A DNA stretch of 7,750 bases from JAGBWK01 sp964490275. Its GTDB lineage: Bacteria > Bacteroidota > Bacteroidia > Bacteroidales > Muribaculaceae. Below are positions 5,026 to 7,750 of the stretch, piece by piece. The position numbers and the translations under genes are program-made. The number at the start of each line of letters is the position of its first letter. The stretch's first letter is position 1. The stretch spans positions 1-7,750 of the forward strand of contig CAZBBL010000098.1 in the NCBI GenBank assembly GCA_964490275.1. The letters run 5' to 3'. The notes beneath the pieces are model-generated. The model did no database searches and was not told where the DNA came from. It was given only the letters and a program-made list of their open reading frames with translations.

Positions 5026-7750
5026 ATGAATAAACTTCTATTCGCCCTATTTTGTGTGTTGTCAGCCATGCCGCTTCAGGCCGTGACGCTGACCGTCAGT
5101 GTCCCCTCGGGCACACGTGCGTGCTACGTAGCCGGCAATTTCAACGGTTGGGACGCCGAGGGCGCCATCGAAATGACCTCCAAAGGCAACAACACCTTCA
5201 GCGTCACCCTATCTAATGTCAGCACCTCCGACCTCGCCTCGGGATATAAATATCTGAGCGGCCCGGCATGGAAATATGTCGAAAAAGACTCCTCAGGCAA
5301 CGAAATCGCCAACCGCACATCCTATGGCAACCCCGACACCGTTGGCAGCTGGGCTGCGCTCTACAACCCCGACATCAAAGAAACCACCATCAACGTCAAC
5401 GGCTACGACCGCAAGGTAAGAGTGTCGCTGCCGTTGGGCTATTCCACCTCGGGCAAAACCTACCCCGTAGTCTATATGGTAGGCGTGCAGCAACGCTATT
5501 CGGCAGCCGGTAGCGACGACGCCGGCGACGACTTCTTCGGCGAAGATTCGTGGGACGCAGCGACAGCGGCCGAAACCCTCCAAAACGCCGGACAAGACGG
5601 CGTCATCATGGTAGCCACCTATAGCTTTGTCGCCGAAAACATCCCCTATGCCCACCCCGACTTCATGGGCAGCGGCAGCTCAGATGCCTACCTCAGCGAA
5701 TTTATTTCCAAAGTGATGGCCTACGTCAACTCTACCTATCGCACCAACACCGACGCCTCGGCCACAACAATCCTCGGAGCCGACCTCGGCGGATTGCTCA
5801 GCGTCTACGCCGCCATCAAACACCCCGACCTCTTTGGCCAAGCCGTCAGCCTCTCGCCGATGCTATGGCTCAACAAAGATAGCTTCATCGCCCTGGCTGC
5901 CGACGCCCAACCCAATCAGCGCTTCATCCTCAGCTATGGCAGCGACGAAATCGACGTCATCAAAAACGACGTCACCGACCTCTACACAGCCCTTGGCTCA
6001 CGCGCTACGCTCACCGCCTACCAAGGCGCCATCCACGACGACACCTCCTGGGGCAAAGCATTCCCAACAATCTATCCCGCCTTTGTCAACTCGGCCTACA
6101 CCCCCGCCTCATCAGTCACCATCACCCAAGCCAACCCTCAAGCCATAGCAACCCCCAAAGCCGACATCGCCACATCGAGCTACACATTCTATTATAAAGC
6201 CGGCTCAACATCGGTAGTAGCCGACACCTCAGTAGCATTCTCGCTCATCGACAACTTCGTCACCACCTCGGGCGACGTCATCCAAGCCCAAATGCTCGTC
6301 AAAGACATCGGCAGCAGCGTCACCAACCAAAAAGTGTATTGGAACGTAGGCCGCAACGACGCCTCAGGCGTCACCTACCTCAGCTCGTCGGTCAACAACG
6401 TCTCGTTCTCAACCAAGAAAACCAACCATTCTTGGCTCCGCGTCATCATCAAAAGCGACGAAACCCTCGACTCAAAAGCCGCCTCCTCGGCCGGATTTAG
6501 AGTCGTAGCCGCCGATGAAACCGTCACCATGACCGCCCACTCCAACCACCGCACCGACGCCACCGTAGCCTTCACCGGCTCCGACAAAACCTTCACCATC
6601 CACTATGGCAGCGTCAACACCGAAACCGACATGGGCGCCATCACCCAAACCTATAGCGTCGGCGCCGACTGCACCCAGGCCTACATACAATACTACTTCG
6701 AAACCAACACCGTCGAAATCACCGAAACCGCCTGGGGCGACGCCATCGACGCCCTCGTCGTCGACGAGCTATCAGCAGTGCCATCTGTCACCTCAGCCGG
6801 CAAAAACTCTAAAGTCACCGTCAGATTCCCCGCCGACAGCCACTGCACCCCAACCATGACATGCAGCTACAACTTCGGCTCATCATATAGCGTCTCGCTG
6901 ACTGCCGTCGACAGCCAAACATGGACCGCCAACCTTACCAACCTCCAATCGGGCATCTACTACCTCAGTGTCAACGCCGTCTCAGGCTCATCAACCAAAG
7001 ACAACGTCGCCACAATCGCCATCAAAGTAATATCCTCAACCCCCATCGACAACCAATACTACCTCACTGTCAACGCCTACGACGACATCGATTGGACCGC
7101 CATCGGCCGTTATAAAGCCAACTTCCACACACATACATCTCAATCGTTCGACACCAAATTCAATACAGCCGCCGTCGTCGACCAATACGTCGCAAAAGGC
7201 TACAAAATACTCGGCCTCACCGACCACGACTACAACCCTTACCCATGGGAACTCTTCGAACTGTTCAACTCCGAATCGTCGGCTCGTATCCCCGAACAAC
7301 TCGGCATCCTCGCCATACCAAGCGTCGAACTCAGTAAAGACAACCGCAACTCATGGGAAGAATCAACCGGAGGCTACTTCAACCACCACAACGACTTCTT
7401 CACCGGTCGCAAAGGCCAAGAATTTGCCTCTCTGCGCGAAAGCTACGCATATACCAACAGCCTCGGCGGAATGCAAATTATCAACCACCCCGGACAATAT
7501 TGGAGCCTCGACAACGACTATGCCACCGGCGAGAAAAACTCCCCATCTTGGCACGCCGAAAACTTCACCCTCTACCCCTCTTTGGTAGGCCTCGAAGTCT
7601 ACAACCAAGGCAACCGCCGTCCAAACGACCGCATTCTCTGGGACCAAGTACTCAACATCACCATGCCCGACCGTCCCGTCTGGGGCTACTCTTGCGACGA
7701 CACCCACACCCAAGAACAATACTTCCGCAACTACCAATTCATGCTCATGC
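5026..7750 (+). CDS. Secreted pseudo-esterase/PHP-domain metallohydrolase, 3' end beyond window
   Basis: One frame stays open from the ATG at 5026 to the window edge (908 complete codons, no stop). Residues 1-19 are a signal peptide ending LQA, with no lipobox. Residues about 20-112 form a glycogen-binding-like beta domain (CBM48/AMPK type): YVAGNFNGWD at 34-43, then YKYLSGPAWKYVEKD. Residues about 116-350 resemble the esterase D family. The nucleophile elbow reads G-A-D-L-G-G (251-256) with Asp253 in place of Ser, and the usual HG oxyanion motif reads VG (152-153). A candidate acid (E308 or D310) and His337 (IHDDTSW) remain. Residues about 354-690 are beta-rich Ig/CBM-like segments. From about 697 a PHP domain of the CehA/McbA kind follows, with metal ligands H701, H703, D733/H734, E768, H787/H788, H821 and D892/H894. 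The protein is probably periplasmic or extracellular. The PHP domain is predicted to hydrolyse phosphoesters; its substrate is unknown. Codon use is extremely biased to C-ending codons. Confidence 0.88.
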   Translation, partial: MNKLLFALFCVLSAMPLQAVTLTVSVPSGTRACYVAGNFNGWDAEGAIEMTSKGNNTFSVTLSNVSTSDLASGYKYLSGPAWKYVEKDSSGNEIANRTSYGNPDTVGSWAALYNPDIKETTINVNGYDRKVRVSLPLGYSTSGKTYPVVYMVGVQQRYSAAGSDDAGDDFFGEDSWDAATAAETLQNAGQDGVIMVATYSFVAENIPYAHPDFMGSGSSDAYLSEFISKVMAYVNSTYRTNTDASATTILGADLGGLLSVYAAIKHPDLFGQAVSLSPMLWLNKDSFIALAADAQPNQRFILSYGSDEIDVIKNDVTDLYTALGSRATLTAYQGAIHDDTSWGKAFPTIYPAFVNSAYTPASSVTITQANPQAIATPKADIATSSYTFYYKAGSTSVVADTSVAFSLIDNFVTTSGDVIQAQMLVKDIGSSVTNQKVYWNVGRNDASGVTYLSSSVNNVSFSTKKTNHSWLRVIIKSDETLDSKAASSAGFRVVAADETVTMTAHSNHRTDATVAFTGSDKTFTIHYGSVNTETDMGAITQTYSVGADCTQAYIQYYFETNTVEITETAWGDAIDALVVDELSAVPSVTSAGKNSKVTVRFPADSHCTPTMTCSYNFGSSYSVSLTAVDSQTWTANLTNLQSGIYYLSVNAVSGSSTKDNVATIAIKVISSTPIDNQYYLTVNAYDDIDWTAIGRYKANFHTHTSQSFDTKFNTAAVVDQYVAKGYKILGLTDHDYNPYPWELFELFNSESSARIPEQLGILAIPSVELSKDNRNSWEESTGGYFNHHNDFFTGRKGQEFASLRESYAYTNSLGGMQIINHPGQYWSLDNDYATGEKNSPSWHAENFTLYPSLVGLEVYNQGNRRPNDRILWDQVLNITMPDRPVWGYSCDDTHTQEQYFRNYQFMLM

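Noticed and set aside
5293..7737. Several antisense and out-of-frame open frames of 60-124 codons in the hydrolase gene
   Set aside because: All lie inside one continuous frame with recognisable domains. The C-ending codon bias removes stop codons from other frames.

Overview
The window reads as chromosomal DNA of a Bacteroidales bacterium. This is inferred from promoters of the Bacteroides type (-33 TTTG, -7 TAnnTTTG), genes without Shine-Dalgarno sequences, a DUF4143-type ATPase, and a secreted multidomain hydrolase of a kind common in gut Bacteroidetes. The strong preference for C-ending codons (GCC, ACC, GTC, ATC, GAC) in the right two thirds would suit a Muribaculaceae-like genome. That family assignment is a guess.

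Layout. Positions 1-521 hold no convincing gene but an unusually dense series of inverted repeats, ending in a likely promoter (447-478) and an 11-bp inverted repeat just before a start codon. Positions 522-1775 (+) encode a 417-aa AAA-family ATPase with a DUF4143 C-terminal half; this gene is visibly more AT-rich than the rest. A bidirectional terminator (1863-1896) separates it from a tRNA-Leu(CAG) on the minus strand (1900-1980), which has its own promoter. Positions 2054-4892 (minus) are a three-gene operon for a BtuFCD/FecBCD-type importer: lipoprotein binding protein, membrane permease and ATPase, joined by two ATGA stop/start overlaps. A 133-bp intergenic region carries two overlapping divergent promoters. 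From 5026 to the right edge (+) runs one long open frame with no stop (908 complete codons visible). It encodes a secreted protein with a signal peptide, a glycogen-binding-like beta domain, an esterase-D-like alpha/beta-hydrolase domain whose nucleophile serine is replaced by aspartate, a long beta-rich middle, and a PHP-type metallophosphoesterase domain that is cut off by the window.

How the parts may work together. The importer and the secreted hydrolase fire from opposite strands of the same short promoter region, so their expression is probably linked or mutually exclusive. The importer's substrate (cobalamin, haem, siderophore or another chelate) cannot be fixed from the sequence. The points most worth a second look are the hairpin series at 1-521, the Asp-for-Ser pseudo-esterase fused to a PHP domain, and the overlapping divergent promoters, one of which would give a nearly leaderless mRNA.
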